Assembly (NCBI GenBank): GCA_052145115.1
Contig: JBKQPG010000099.1
Coordinates: 99,726 to 163,725 of the forward strand
Length of the DNA stretch: 64,000 bases
Source: CAIVVT01 sp052145115
Lineage (GTDB): Bacteria > Acidobacteriota > Terriglobia > Bryobacterales > Bryobacteraceae
Direction of reading: 5' to 3'
A program made the translations under genes and the position numbers. The notes beneath the pieces are model-generated. The model saw only the letters and a list, made by a program, of their open reading frames with translations, searched no databases and was not told the origin of the DNA. Positions 16,824 to 25,955 of the stretch are shown piece by piece (position 1 is the stretch's first letter; each line of letters begins with the position of its first letter).

Positions 16824-17678
16824 ATGAAATACGGAGTCAATACTTTCATCTGGACCGCCAGTTTCGATCGCTCGAATCTGCGTTTGCTGCCGTCGATCAA
16901 ACAGCACGGCTTCGACGCTGTCGAAATCCCGCTGTTCGAGCCGCGGGAGGTCAAGGCGGCGGAGATCCGCCGCGGACTCGAGGAAAACGCGCTCGAATGC
17001 ACCTGCTGTTCGATCCTGACCGGCGGGAGGAACGTGATCAGCGACGACGCGGAGGTGCGGCGCAGGACGCGCGTGCATCTGGCGGATTGCGCCGAGGTCG
17101 CCTCGGAGCTGGGCTCGAAGCTGATCGCCGGGCCGCTGTACTCGCCGGTCGGATATCTGCCCGGGCGGCGGCGCAATGCGGACGAATGGAAATGGGCGGT
17201 GGAGTGCTACCAGACGATCGGCGATACGCTGGCCGAGCATGACGTGACGATCGCGCTCGAACCGCTGAACCGCTTTGAGACCTATTTCCTCAACACCGCG
17301 GCCGACGCCGTGCAGCTGTGCGACGAGATCGGCCACCCCAACATCGGCATCCTGTTCGACACCTTCCACGCCAACATCGAGGAGAAGGATGTCGCCGCCG
17401 CGCTGCGCCTGACCGCGCGCCACTTGAAGCACGTCCACACCTGCGAAAACGACCGCGGCATCCCCGGCACCGGCCACGTCGACTGGCCGGGCGTCTTCAA
17501 GGCCTTGCGCGAGATGCAGTACGACGGGTACCTGACCATCGAGAGCTTCGGTTTCGCCCTCGGAGCACTATCGGCCGCGGCCTCCATCTGGCGCGACATC
17601 GCGCCGACGCCGGAATCCATCGCCTTCGAGGGCGTGGAGTTCCTCCGGCGCGGCGTGGCGCAGGCCAGCGAGCAGTAA
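16824..17678 (+). CDS. Cytoplasmic sugar isomerase/epimerase (D-tagatose 3-epimerase-like)
   Basis: A 284-residue TIM barrel without signal peptide. MKYGVNTFIWTASFD begins the barrel; the metal site is formed by IALEPLNRFETYF (Glu), GILFDTFHANIEE (Asp/His), HLKHVHTCENDRG and the final Glu in YLTIESFG. This arrangement matches the D-tagatose/D-psicose 3-epimerase and related subfamily. It likely acts on sugars released or imported by the preceding exported enzymes. It ends the plus-strand sugar cluster. Confidence 0.87.
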   Translation: MKYGVNTFIWTASFDRSNLRLLPSIKQHGFDAVEIPLFEPREVKAAEIRRGLEENALECTCCSILTGGRNVISDDAEVRRRTRVHLADCAEVASELGSKLIAGPLYSPVGYLPGRRRNADEWKWAVECYQTIGDTLAEHDVTIALEPLNRFETYFLNTAADAVQLCDEIGHPNIGILFDTFHANIEEKDVAAALRLTARHLKHVHTCENDRGIPGTGHVDWPGVFKALREMQYDGYLTIESFGFALGALSAAASIWRDIAPTPESIAFEGVEFLRRGVAQASEQ

Positions 17679-17717
17679 CGCTGCGCAATCCCTTCGCCCG
17701 CCTCCGCAGCTCCACAG

Positions 17718-17733
17718 CGTGACCGGAGTCACT
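17718..17733. promoter_or_regulatory. CRP/FNR-family-like palindrome upstream of norB
   Basis: GTGA-N6-TCAC forms a perfect palindrome centred 76 bases before the norB ATG, matching the inner part of the CRP-type consensus TGTGA-N6-TCACA. A Dnr/NnrR/FNR-family protein controlling NO reductase is known in other bacteria. Binding here is inference. Confidence 0.45.
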
Positions 17734-17801
17734 GTGCCCTCTGCCCGCGCATAGCACACTGGCGGAGCAGGGGAAACCCTGATCCAGGGAGGTGCGCTTT
17801 C

Positions 17802-20030
17802 ATGAAGAAGCTGTGGATCGCCTTTGCGGCCATCCTTATTTTCTCGTTTTCGATTCTGGGCTGGATCGGCACTCGGATCTATCAGGAGATGCCGCCGATT
17901 CCCGACCGCGTGGTGACGACGGATGGCCAGGTGGTTGTGGCGTCCGGCGAAACGGCCCGCGGGCAAAATGTTTGGCAGACGATGGGCGGGATGGAGACCG
18001 GCTCCATCTGGGGCCACGGCAGCTACGTCGCTCCCGATTGGACCGCCGACTGGCTGCACCGCGAGCTGGTCTTCGCGCTCGATGAATGGGCCGCGGCGCA
18101 GTACGGCAAGCCGTATGCCCGGCTGAACCTGGAGCAGCAGGCCGGCCTGCGCGGACGCCTGCAGGCGCTGTACCGCCGCAATACCTACGATCCGGCGACC
18201 AACACGATCGTCGTCGACGCCATCCGCGCCCGCGCCTTTGAGGCGAATTACAAGCATTACGCCGACGTCTTCATGAACGGCAACGTGGGCTACGCCATTC
18301 CGCCCGGCGTCGTCTCCACCCCCGAACGCATGCACGCCATGGCCGCGTTCATCTTCTGGTCGGCCTGGGCCGCTTCGACCGACCGCCCGGGCGACACTGT
18401 GACCTACACCCACAACTGGCCGCACGAAACGCTCATCGGCAACCGCCCCACAGGCGAAACGGTGATGTGGACCGGCGTCTCCATCCTCATGCTGCTGGGC
18501 GGGCTGTGCGCCATGATCTGGTGGTACGCCAGCCAGGAGAAGAAGGAGGGGATCCACGAGCCCCCGAAGACCGACCCGTTGGGCAACTGGCGCGCCACGC
18601 CCTCCCAGCGCGCCACGCTCAAGTACTTCTGGGTGGTCGCGCTGCTGATCCTGGTGCAGATGCTGATGGGCGTCGTCACCGCGCACTACGGCGTCGAGGG
18701 CAACGGCTTCTACGGCATCCCGCTGGCCAAGGTCCTGCCCTACAGCATCTCGCGCACCTGGCACGTGCAGACCGGCATCTTCTGGATCGCCACCGCCTGG
18801 CTCGCCGCCGGCCTCTTTATCGCGCCGCTGGTGTCGAACTATGAGCCGAAGTTCCAGCGCCTGGGCGTGAATGTCCTCTTCGGCGCGCTGCTGGTCATCG
18901 TGGCCGGATCGATGACCGGCCAGTGGCTGTCGATCATGAACCGCCTCAGCGACGACGCGGCCTTCCGCTGGGGCCACCAGGGTTACGAGTACATCGACCT
19001 CGGCCGCTATTGGCAGATCCTGCTCTTCGCCGGGCTGATCATCTGGCTGACGCTGGTGGTGCGTTCAATCCGCCCGGCCTTGAAGAACGCGGGCGAGACG
19101 CGCCCGCTGCTGTGGGTCTTCCTGATGGCCGCCGCGTCGATCGGCCTGTTCTACGGCGCGGGCCTGATGTGGGGCCAGCACACCAACCTGTCGATGGTCG
19201 AGTACTGGCGCTGGTGGGTAGTGCACCTCTGGGTGGAGGGCTTCTTCGAGGTCTTCGCCACGGCCGTGATCGCCTTCTTCTTCACGCGCCTGGGCCTGAT
19301 CAAGCCCGCCTTCGCCGCGCACTCGGCGCTGCTGTCGGGCTCAATCTACCTCGCCGGCGGCATCATCGGCACCTGCCACCACCTCTACTGGTCCGGCACG
19401 CCCACCGTGGCGCTGGCCTGGGGCTCGGTCTTCAGCGCTCTCGAAGTCGTTCCGCTGGCGCTGGTCGGTTACGCCGCCTGGGACGATATCCGCCGCGGCC
19501 GCCTCACGCCCTGGGCCGCGCGCTACCGCTGGCCGATCCGCTTCTTCGTCGCCGTGGCCTTCTGGAACATGGTCGGCGCCGGCCTGTTCGGCTTCATGAT
19601 CAACCCGCCCATCGCGCTCTACTTTATGCAGGGCCTCAACACCACCCCAGTGCACGCCCACGCGGCGCTCTTCGGCGTCTACGGCATGTTGGGCATGGGC
19701 CTCACTCTAGTGTGCCTGCGCGCGCTGGCGCCGGCGGCCCAGTGGCGCGAGAGCTGGCTGAAGTGGTCGTTCTGGTCGATGAACATCGGCCTGTTCGCGA
19801 TGTGTGTCCTCAGCCTGCTGCCGATCGGCCTGCTGCAGACCTGGGCCTCGGTCGACCAGGGCTACTGGTACGCCCGCTCACACGAGTTCCTCGGCTCGCC
19901 GCTGCTGCAGCAGTTCCGCTGGATGAGGGCGCCGGGCGACATCCTGTTCGCCGTCGGCGAATTCATCTTCGTGCTGTTCGTCTTCTCCATCCGCCCACCG
20001 CGGACGCCGGAATCCGGCCAGCACGTCTAG
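17802..20030 (+). CDS. norB: Quinol-dependent nitric-oxide reductase (qNor)
   Basis: A 742-residue inner-membrane enzyme that reduces 2 NO to N2O with electrons from quinol. The N-terminal extension (MPPIPDRVVT, GQNVWQTMGGMETGSIWGHG) has no CxxCH heme c site, which marks the single-subunit quinol type. Metal ligands are visible: WHVQTGIFW (heme b), VVHLWVEGFFE (FeB His and Glu), GTCHHLYWSGTP (two FeB His) and PVHAHAALFG (heme b3 and b). CCAGGGAGG is a strong ribosome site. No other denitrification gene lies nearby, so NO detoxification is likely. Annotated elsewhere as norZ or norB. Confidence 0.95.
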   Translation: MKKLWIAFAAILIFSFSILGWIGTRIYQEMPPIPDRVVTTDGQVVVASGETARGQNVWQTMGGMETGSIWGHGSYVAPDWTADWLHRELVFALDEWAAAQYGKPYARLNLEQQAGLRGRLQALYRRNTYDPATNTIVVDAIRARAFEANYKHYADVFMNGNVGYAIPPGVVSTPERMHAMAAFIFWSAWAASTDRPGDTVTYTHNWPHETLIGNRPTGETVMWTGVSILMLLGGLCAMIWWYASQEKKEGIHEPPKTDPLGNWRATPSQRATLKYFWVVALLILVQMLMGVVTAHYGVEGNGFYGIPLAKVLPYSISRTWHVQTGIFWIATAWLAAGLFIAPLVSNYEPKFQRLGVNVLFGALLVIVAGSMTGQWLSIMNRLSDDAAFRWGHQGYEYIDLGRYWQILLFAGLIIWLTLVVRSIRPALKNAGETRPLLWVFLMAAASIGLFYGAGLMWGQHTNLSMVEYWRWWVVHLWVEGFFEVFATAVIAFFFTRLGLIKPAFAAHSALLSGSIYLAGGIIGTCHHLYWSGTPTVALAWGSVFSALEVVPLALVGYAAWDDIRRGRLTPWAARYRWPIRFFVAVAFWNMVGAGLFGFMINPPIALYFMQGLNTTPVHAHAALFGVYGMLGMGLTLVCLRALAPAAQWRESWLKWSFWSMNIGLFAMCVLSLLPIGLLQTWASVDQGYWYARSHEFLGSPLLQQFRWMRAPGDILFAVGEFIFVLFVFSIRPPRTPESGQHV

Positions 20031-20121
20031 ACGCATATCGGCTGGCTGCAATCGCTTCCCTCGTTCCGGGTGTCCCGACGTCGAAGGGCATCCGGAACGC
20101 CGGAGGGTGTCAAGAAGAAGC

Positions 20122-21408
20122 TCAGCGCGGGAGCAGCGAGCTGGGCAGCAAGGGGAACACGGGCTCGCCGTCCTCGCCGGCCAGGAACGCTTCAAACAGG
20201 TGGCCCAGCAGGGCGCTGCGGCGCGCCATCTGCGCGCGCCGGTCGACCAGGAAGGCGAAGCGGAAGGGCGAGTGGGTCTCGAGCTCGGCGAGATAATCGC
20301 GCGAGAAGAATTCGCCCGCCTCGCCGGCGGAGCGAATCAGCACCGAAGTGGCGCTGCCGCGAATCAGCTCTTTCAATGCCCACAGACGGGGTGTCGCGGT
20401 TGGAGAGTTGCAGGCAGGCAGTTCCTCCATTTGACGCATCACGCGGCGCGCGAAGTGGAATGTGCGGTTCGTCAGCTCATCCAATGGCTCGCGCGTGGCG
20501 AGGTCGGAGAAGAGCGTGAGCACGCCGTCGCCGCTGTCCTCGCGGACGTCCTGGAGATCGTCTGCCAGTTGCAGGAAGACGCCCCAGTTGTAAACGAACC
20601 CGGCCTCGGAGGCGGAGAGCCTGGCGCGGGCCAGAACGCCGTCCGCGAGGACCGAAGCGCCGCCCTTACGGAAACTCAGGCCGAGAATGTCGACCGGTTC
20701 GTGCGCCGCGCCGCGGCGCATCAGGCGCAAGCTCTCCTGCTGGGCGTGGTGAATCATCAGCAGCGTTTCAAAAACCTGCGGCCGCGCCGCGCGCGGGTGC
20801 TCCTCCTCGATCAGCGCGACCAGGCGCCAGATATTGGTCTCACGGTCATTGGCGGGCGCGCCATCGTGGCCGGCCAGCCGCTGGCCGAAGCGGGAGCTGA
20901 AGCCGAGCTTGGCCTCGCGGCTGACGGCCGGGTCGTCCATGTAGTTATCCGTGGCCGGGTACAGCATGCTGTAGGCGAAGATCGAGGGCGTCAGCCGCAT
21001 CGGCTGGCCCAACAGCATCTGCAGACCGCAAGCCGTCCAGGCGTTGCGGCTGGCCTGGATAATGTCGGCAACCGTGGCCGGGAAGGCCTGGCGGCGGGCG
21101 CGCCGGCCGAGTTCCGTGCCGATGCCGGAAAAGCCGCCGGCCAGGAGCAGGTCGAGGTGCGATTCGGTCAGATCGAGGGCCGACAGGGCTAGGCGCACGA
21201 AGGCCTCGGAGATGCGACCCTGGACGGCCTGCCGCTCGTCACGGCTGCGGGGCACGTTGCGCAGTTCGGTCTGCACTTGATCCAGGAAGCAATCCAGCTC
21301 GCGCTCGCGCGCCTGCTGCTCGCCAGGCGCGTGAGTATGCCCGAACTCGGGCAGGCCCAGCGGACATTCGCGCCACAAGGCGATCGCTTGTTCGAGCAGC
21401 TCCGGCAC
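20122..21408 (-). CDS. Class I isoprenoid-synthase-like protein of unknown substrate
   Basis: A 428-residue helical protein with a GTG start lacking a clear ribosome site. Asp-rich motifs occur in an all-helical context: YPATDNYMDD (about residue 150) and FLQLADDLQDVREDSGDG (about 285), the second resembling the DDxxD metal-binding helix of class I prenyl and terpene synthases. I see no complete signature of squalene, phytoene or polyprenyl synthase. It converges with norB. Annotated family members are called class 1 isoprenoid biosynthesis enzymes; function is uncertain. Confidence 0.6.
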   Translation of the reverse strand: MPELLEQAIALWRECPLGLPEFGHTHAPGEQQARERELDCFLDQVQTELRNVPRSRDERQAVQGRISEAFVRLALSALDLTESHLDLLLAGGFSGIGTELGRRARRQAFPATVADIIQASRNAWTACGLQMLLGQPMRLTPSIFAYSMLYPATDNYMDDPAVSREAKLGFSSRFGQRLAGHDGAPANDRETNIWRLVALIEEEHPRAARPQVFETLLMIHHAQQESLRLMRRGAAHEPVDILGLSFRKGGASVLADGVLARARLSASEAGFVYNWGVFLQLADDLQDVREDSGDGVLTLFSDLATREPLDELTNRTFHFARRVMRQMEELPACNSPTATPRLWALKELIRGSATSVLIRSAGEAGEFFSRDYLAELETHSPFRFAFLVDRRAQMARRSALLGHLFEAFLAGEDGEPVFPLLPSSLLPR

Positions 21409-21539
21409 TTGTTACCGATAGTACGCGAAGGCGGCGCGGCGTGTTCCCCGCCGATTGCGCCCCAGCCGGAGCGCCTGATGGCAGATCGGGAGTGTTGTCG
21501 CGCTACGGTACGTCGTCTGTTGAAAATAAATGGCTTAAA

Positions 21540-21614
21540 TGGAGCGGGAGACGGGAATTGAACCCGCGACCAACAGCTTGGAAGGCTGAGACTCTACCAC
21601 TGAGTTACTCCCGC
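21540..21614 (-). tRNA. tRNA-Gly(TCC)
   Basis: The minus strand folds as a tRNA: acceptor GCGGGAG with CTCCCGC, D arm, anticodon loop CTTCCAA giving TCC, T arm GCGGG-TTCAATT-CCCGT, discriminator T and an encoded CCA. It decodes GGA. No other tRNA adjoins. Confidence 0.95.
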
Positions 21615-21709
21615 CCGGGAGTGGCGCTGGGGCCAATTTCAATTGTATTGCTTCGCGCCAGGCGCGTCATTGTATCGCTTCGCGCGCCGCGCGCGGTGGG
21701 GCGGCGGCG

Positions 21710-23095
21710 CTACTGCGAGCCCTTGCTGAGCAACATCACCTTGGCGGTGTGGAACATGATGTACAGATCCAGGGAGAGCGAAAGGTTTTTCAGGTAATAG
21801 AGGTCATACTCGAGCTTGGTGATGGTGTCCTCGAGCGTGTCGCCGTATTTGTGGTTGATCTGCGCCCAGCCGGTGATGCCGGGCTTGATGAAGTGGCGCT
21901 GGCCGTAGAACGGGATCTGCTCGGTCAGCGTGCGGACGAATTCCACGCGCTCCGGCCGCGGCCCGACGACTGCCATTTCGCCGCGCAGGACGTTGAACAG
22001 TTGCGGCAGTTCGTCCAGCCGGAATCTGCGGATCCAGCGGCCCACCGGCGTGACGCGCGGATCGTCCTTGCGCGCCCACACGGCGCCGGTGCGCGCCTCG
22101 GCGTCCAAGTACATCGAACGGAACTTGAGCACATTAAAGACGCGGCCGTGCAAGCCCACGCGGGCCTGCCGGAACAGTACCGGGCCGGGAGATGCGAGCC
22201 GCACGAGCAGCGCCACTGCGAGCATCACCGGCGCGGCGACGAGGAGGCCCACGAGCGCAATCAGGAACGAGTAGACCCGCTGCAGCGCGACGTTCATGTG
22301 CTGCGGCCCGATCTCGTCGGAAAAGACCAGCGTGGAGGGGCGCAGCGCGCGCAACGAGACGCGGCCCATGACCAGTTCATAGAGCGCGCCGGCCTCCTGA
22401 ATCCGCGCTCCGTGCAGGCGCAGGTCCAACAGGTCGTAGACCGGCATCTGGCCGCGGCGTTCGGCCAGGCCCACGGCAACCAACGCGGGCTTGATCTCGG
22501 CGTGCACTTCGCGAATGCGCGACGGCGGACCCAGATAGGGGCCCAGATCCTGCGACTCGACCGGCTCCGGCGCCAGGTATCCGGCGGCCAGGTAGCCGGT
22601 CTGCGGGCGCAGCTTGATGTGCGTGGCGATCTCGCGCGTCAATTCGTTCGCGCCGAGGAACACGACGCGGCTGCGACCCAGTATCCGCAACGCGGCCGGC
22701 GCGTAGGCCAGCCTCCAGGCCGGCGCCACGACGATGAACAGCGCCGAGCCGATCAGCATCTGCCAGCGCTGCATCATGAAGTGCCCGTTCAGGTACCCGA
22801 CCAGGGCCTGGCCGATGAATGCGACTCCGGTGACGAGGCAGAACTGCTGGTATAGCTGCAGCGCGGAGCTGACTTGAACGTCCTCGTACAGGTCGGTCCA
22901 ATAGATGCCAAAAATCAACGTGGCGACCACGATCGCCGTGCGCGCCACGCCATCCTCGAGCAGGAAATAGACTTCGAATTCCTCCGCTCCGAGAATCCAG
23001 TAAGCGAACACATAACATGCGGCGGCGATTAGTGTCTCGGAAATGAATAATCCGAGCACCGAGGTCGGAATAAAGACGCGAAAAAGTCGGATCAT
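21710..23095 (-). CDS. Polyprenyl-phosphate sugar-1-phosphate transferase (WcaJ/WbaP type)
   Basis: A 461-residue enzyme that starts extracellular polysaccharide or glycan synthesis by moving a sugar-1-phosphate onto undecaprenyl phosphate. The N-terminal half has about four membrane spans and a CoA-binding-like RVVFLGANELTRE region. The catalytic C-terminal domain follows a further span: FRQARVGLHGRVFNVLKFRSM, DELPQLFNVLRGEMAVVGPRPE and GITGWAQINHKYGD. It is a lone gene next to tRNA-Gly with no glycosyltransferase cluster in view. Sugar specificity cannot be read. Confidence 0.92.
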   Translation of the reverse strand: MIRLFRVFIPTSVLGLFISETLIAAACYVFAYWILGAEEFEVYFLLEDGVARTAIVVATLIFGIYWTDLYEDVQVSSALQLYQQFCLVTGVAFIGQALVGYLNGHFMMQRWQMLIGSALFIVVAPAWRLAYAPAALRILGRSRVVFLGANELTREIATHIKLRPQTGYLAAGYLAPEPVESQDLGPYLGPPSRIREVHAEIKPALVAVGLAERRGQMPVYDLLDLRLHGARIQEAGALYELVMGRVSLRALRPSTLVFSDEIGPQHMNVALQRVYSFLIALVGLLVAAPVMLAVALLVRLASPGPVLFRQARVGLHGRVFNVLKFRSMYLDAEARTGAVWARKDDPRVTPVGRWIRRFRLDELPQLFNVLRGEMAVVGPRPERVEFVRTLTEQIPFYGQRHFIKPGITGWAQINHKYGDTLEDTITKLEYDLYYLKNLSLSLDLYIMFHTAKVMLLSKGSQ

Positions 23096-23278
23096 TGGGC
23101 CTGAACGTTCACGAGAAAGCGCTTAAGCCGTGCGAATCTGCGAACGCAACAAATGCTGAACAAGCAAACTAGTGTATCACCGCGCACAGACTCACCCCGC
23201 CAGGGCCACCGTTCAGGGGCCGAACGACGCCCTTGAGAGGGCTGCGGGAGCCGTTGGGAGAAAATCGCCCGGCGGCGA

Positions 23279-23308
23279 TTGACTCCCCCTGCCGGGGAGT
23301 GCTAACTT
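23279..23308 (+). promoter_or_regulatory. Candidate isc operon promoter with overlapping palindrome
   Basis: TTGACT (23279-23284) and TAACTT (23303-23308) are spaced by 18 bases. CTCCCC and GGGGAG at 23283-23288 and 23294-23299 form an inverted repeat inside the spacer, a fitting place for IscR autoregulation (inference). Confidence 0.5.
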
Positions 23309-23343
23309 GGATATGGGATCGAAATGGTCCGAGATAAAACCCC

Positions 23344-23811
23344 ATGCTCAAGCTGACCAAGAAAACCGACTACGGCCTGATCAGTCTGAAGCACCTGGCG
23401 GTGCATCGCGGCCACGGCTCGGCCAGCGCCAAGGAGCTGGCCGAGGCCTACCGCATTCCGATGCCCATGCTGGCCAAGGTGTTGCAAAAGCTGGTGCGAG
23501 AGGGTTTTCTGGTCTCCGAACAAGGGACCAACGGCGGCTACAGGCTGGCGCGCGATCCGGACACGATGACGGCGCTGGAGGTGATTCGCGCCATCGACGG
23601 GCCGATCATCCTGACGAACTGTTTTGCGGCTCATGGCGACTGCGACCTGAGCCCGCAGTGCACCGTGCGGGAACCGCTGCGCCGGGTGCACGAGGAGATT
23701 CTGAAGCTCCTGGACAGCATCACGATCAGCGATCTTTCGGCCCCGGAGCGGCCGGGCGCGGCGGGTGCGCTGGCGAACGGCCCGATCGCGTTGACGATGC
23801 TGGCCCATTGA
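23344..23811 (+). CDS. iscR: Rrf2 family regulator of Fe-S biogenesis (IscR-like)
   Basis: A 155-residue Rrf2 protein with an N-terminal winged helix (TKKTDYGLISLKHLA, IPMPMLAKVLQKLVREGFL, GTNGGYRLARDP) and three cysteines at 93, 100 and 106, like the [2Fe-2S] ligands of IscR though the first spacing is one residue longer. It senses cluster status and controls the downstream operon. It is the first gene, 19 bases before iscS. A SufR-like role is an alternative, but the ISC context favours IscR. Confidence 0.88.
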   Translation: MLKLTKKTDYGLISLKHLAVHRGHGSASAKELAEAYRIPMPMLAKVLQKLVREGFLVSEQGTNGGYRLARDPDTMTALEVIRAIDGPIILTNCFAAHGDCDLSPQCTVREPLRRVHEEILKLLDSITISDLSAPERPGAAGALANGPIALTMLAH

Positions 23812-23830
23812 CATATTTAGAGGAATGAAA

Positions 23831-25048
23831 ATGCTGCAGTTCCCGATTTATTTAGACAATCACGCGACGACGCGCACCGATCCTCGAGTCCTCGAGGCCA
23901 TGTTGCCGTACTTTACGGAGTACTTCGGCAACGCCGCCAGCCGCAATCATAGTTTCGGCTGGGTGGCGGAAGAGGCCGTGGAGCAGGCGCGCAAGCAGCT
24001 CGCGGCGCTGATCGGCGCCAGCGCCAAGGAGATCGTTCTCACCAGCGGCGCGACGGAATCGAACAACCTGGCCCTCAAGGGCGGCGCGGAGATGTATGCC
24101 CAGAAGGGCGACCATCTGATTACGGCGGCGACCGAGCACAAGGCCGTGCTCGATACCTGCAAGCGGCTCGAAAAGCACGGCTGCCGCCTCACCTACCTGC
24201 CGGTGCGGCAGGATGGATTGATCGATCTGGACCAGTTGCGCGACGCCATCACGGACAAGACGGTGATGGTGTCGATCATGTACGGCAACAACGAGATCGG
24301 CACGGTCCAGCCGATTCGCGAAATCGGCAAAATCTGCCACGAAAAGGGCGTGCTGATGCACACCGACGCGACCCAGGCGGTGGGCAAGATTCCGGTCAAC
24401 GTGATCGACGACAACATCGACCTGATGAGCTTCTCGGCGCACAAAATGTACGGCCCCAAGGGCGTGGGCGCGCTGTATGTCCGCCGCAAGAACCCGCGCG
24501 TGCAACTGACGGCGCAGATGGACGGCGGCGGGCATGAGCGCGGCTTCCGCTCCGGCACGCTGAACGTCCCGGGGATCGTCGGCTTCGGCCAGGCGGCGGA
24601 GCTGTGCCGCGAGTCGCTGGCGGAAGAGATGGAGCGCATGAGGAGCCTGCGCGACCGGCTGAAGGAAACGATCCTGACGGAGCTCGACGAGGTGTACATC
24701 AACGGCAGCATGGAGCATCGCCTGCCGCACAACCTTAATATCAGCTTCGCCTACGTGGAGGGCGAAAGCCTGCTGATGGGCATCAACGATATCGCGGTTT
24801 CGAGCGGCTCGGCGTGCACCTCGGCGACGCTTGAACCGAGTTACGTTCTGAAGGCGCTGGGCGCGGGCGACGATCTGGCGCACAGCTCGATCCGCTTCGG
24901 CGTGGGGCGGTTCAACACCGAGGAGGAGATCGATTACACGGCGCGCAAGGTGATCGATGTGGTGCGCAAGCTGCGCGAGCTGTCACCGCTCTACGAGATG
25001 GTGCGCGAGGGCATCGATTTGAAGAACGTCGAATGGGCGGCACATTGA
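23831..25048 (+). CDS. iscS: Cysteine desulfurase IscS
   Basis: A 405-residue PLP enzyme that removes sulfur from cysteine and passes persulfide to IscU. IYLDNHATTRTDPRV starts the fold; TSGATESNNLALKG and SFSAHKMYGPKGVG include the PLP Lys; SSGSACTSATLEPSYVLKAL carries the active-site Cys of the IscS subgroup. I take the ATG at 23831 because AGAGGA lies 6 bases before it; the ATG at 23825 is within the site. Length is typical. Confidence 0.96.
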   Translation: MLQFPIYLDNHATTRTDPRVLEAMLPYFTEYFGNAASRNHSFGWVAEEAVEQARKQLAALIGASAKEIVLTSGATESNNLALKGGAEMYAQKGDHLITAATEHKAVLDTCKRLEKHGCRLTYLPVRQDGLIDLDQLRDAITDKTVMVSIMYGNNEIGTVQPIREIGKICHEKGVLMHTDATQAVGKIPVNVIDDNIDLMSFSAHKMYGPKGVGALYVRRKNPRVQLTAQMDGGGHERGFRSGTLNVPGIVGFGQAAELCRESLAEEMERMRSLRDRLKETILTELDEVYINGSMEHRLPHNLNISFAYVEGESLLMGINDIAVSSGSACTSATLEPSYVLKALGAGDDLAHSSIRFGVGRFNTEEEIDYTARKVIDVVRKLRELSPLYEMVREGIDLKNVEWAAH

Positions 25049-25099
25049 GGGATCGGATGGGGCAACTGGGAAATCCAATCAAGGGGATGCATTCACGCT

Positions 25100-25516
25100 A
25101 TGTCATATTCTGACAAGGTTCTGGATCACTACAACAACCCGCGCAACGTCGGCTCGCTGGACAAGAAGGACCCGCGCGTGGGCACCGGCCTGGTGGGCGC
25201 GCCGGAGTGCGGCGACGTGATGAAGCTGCAGATCAAGGTCAACCCTGAAACGGGCATGATCGAGGAGGCCAAGTTCAAGACCTTCGGCTGCGGCTCGGCC
25301 ATCGCCTCCAGCTCGCTGGCGACGGAGATGCTGAAAGGCCGCACGGTGGACGAGGCGCTCGAGATCAAGAATACGCAGATCGTAAGCGAGCTGAGCCTGC
25401 CGCCGGTGAAGATCCATTGCTCCGTTCTGGCCGAGGATGCCATCAAGGCGGCGATCTGCGACTACAAGGCCAAGAACGGCAACGCCGCCCGCGCCAGCGT
25501 GGAACAATCGGCGTGA
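25100..25516 (+). CDS. iscU: Fe-S cluster scaffold IscU
   Basis: A 138-residue scaffold on which [2Fe-2S] clusters form. The three ligand cysteines are in PECGDVMKL (with the conserved Asp after Cys-Gly), KTFGCGSAIASSS and KIHCSVLAEDA. SLPPVK is the chaperone-binding LPPVK motif recognised by HscA. MSYSDKVLDHYNNPRNVGS is the canonical start. It lies between iscS and iscA and precedes its chaperones. Confidence 0.97.
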   Translation: MSYSDKVLDHYNNPRNVGSLDKKDPRVGTGLVGAPECGDVMKLQIKVNPETGMIEEAKFKTFGCGSAIASSSLATEMLKGRTVDEALEIKNTQIVSELSLPPVKIHCSVLAEDAIKAAICDYKAKNGNAARASVEQSA

Positions 25517-25569
25517 CAATGGAAGCGGGGCCGCGCACCGGGACGCGGCCGCATGGGGAGAAGCAGAGT

Positions 25570-25896
25570 ATGCCCTCGATTACGGTTACGCCGCTGGCCG
25601 TGCGCAAGATTCGCGAGTCGTTCCAGAAGACGGGCGTTGAAGGCGGGCTGCGCCTGGGTGTGCTCGGCGGCGGCTGCTCGGGGTTGAGCTACCAGTTCAA
25701 GTTCGAGCCCCAGCCACGGCCCAGCGACCTGGTTTACAACTTCGACGACGTTCAGGTTTACGTCGACCCCAAGAGCATCGTCTTCCTCGACGGAATGACG
25801 CTGGACTACAAGGAGTCGCTGATGCATTCGGGCTTCGAGTTTCTCAATCCGCACGCCACCAAGAGCTGCGGCTGCGGCTCTTCCTTCTCGACCTGA
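25570..25896 (+). CDS. iscA: Fe-S assembly A-type carrier IscA
   Basis: A 108-residue A-type carrier. The ATG at 25570 begins PSITVTPLAVRKIRES, the usual start, after a GGGGAG site; upstream in-frame codons are an extension. Cluster ligands are in GGGCSGLSYQF and the C-terminal KSCGCGSSF. DGMTLDYKESLMHSGFEFLNP is characteristic. It takes clusters from IscU and delivers them to target proteins. Confidence 0.95.
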   Translation: MPSITVTPLAVRKIRESFQKTGVEGGLRLGVLGGGCSGLSYQFKFEPQPRPSDLVYNFDDVQVYVDPKSIVFLDGMTLDYKESLMHSGFEFLNPHATKSCGCGSSFST

Positions 25897-25955
25897 GCGG
25901 CGCGCGGCTCCGCCCGGGCTGGAATGCGGATACAATCGCTCAGTGGAAGGCGCGT

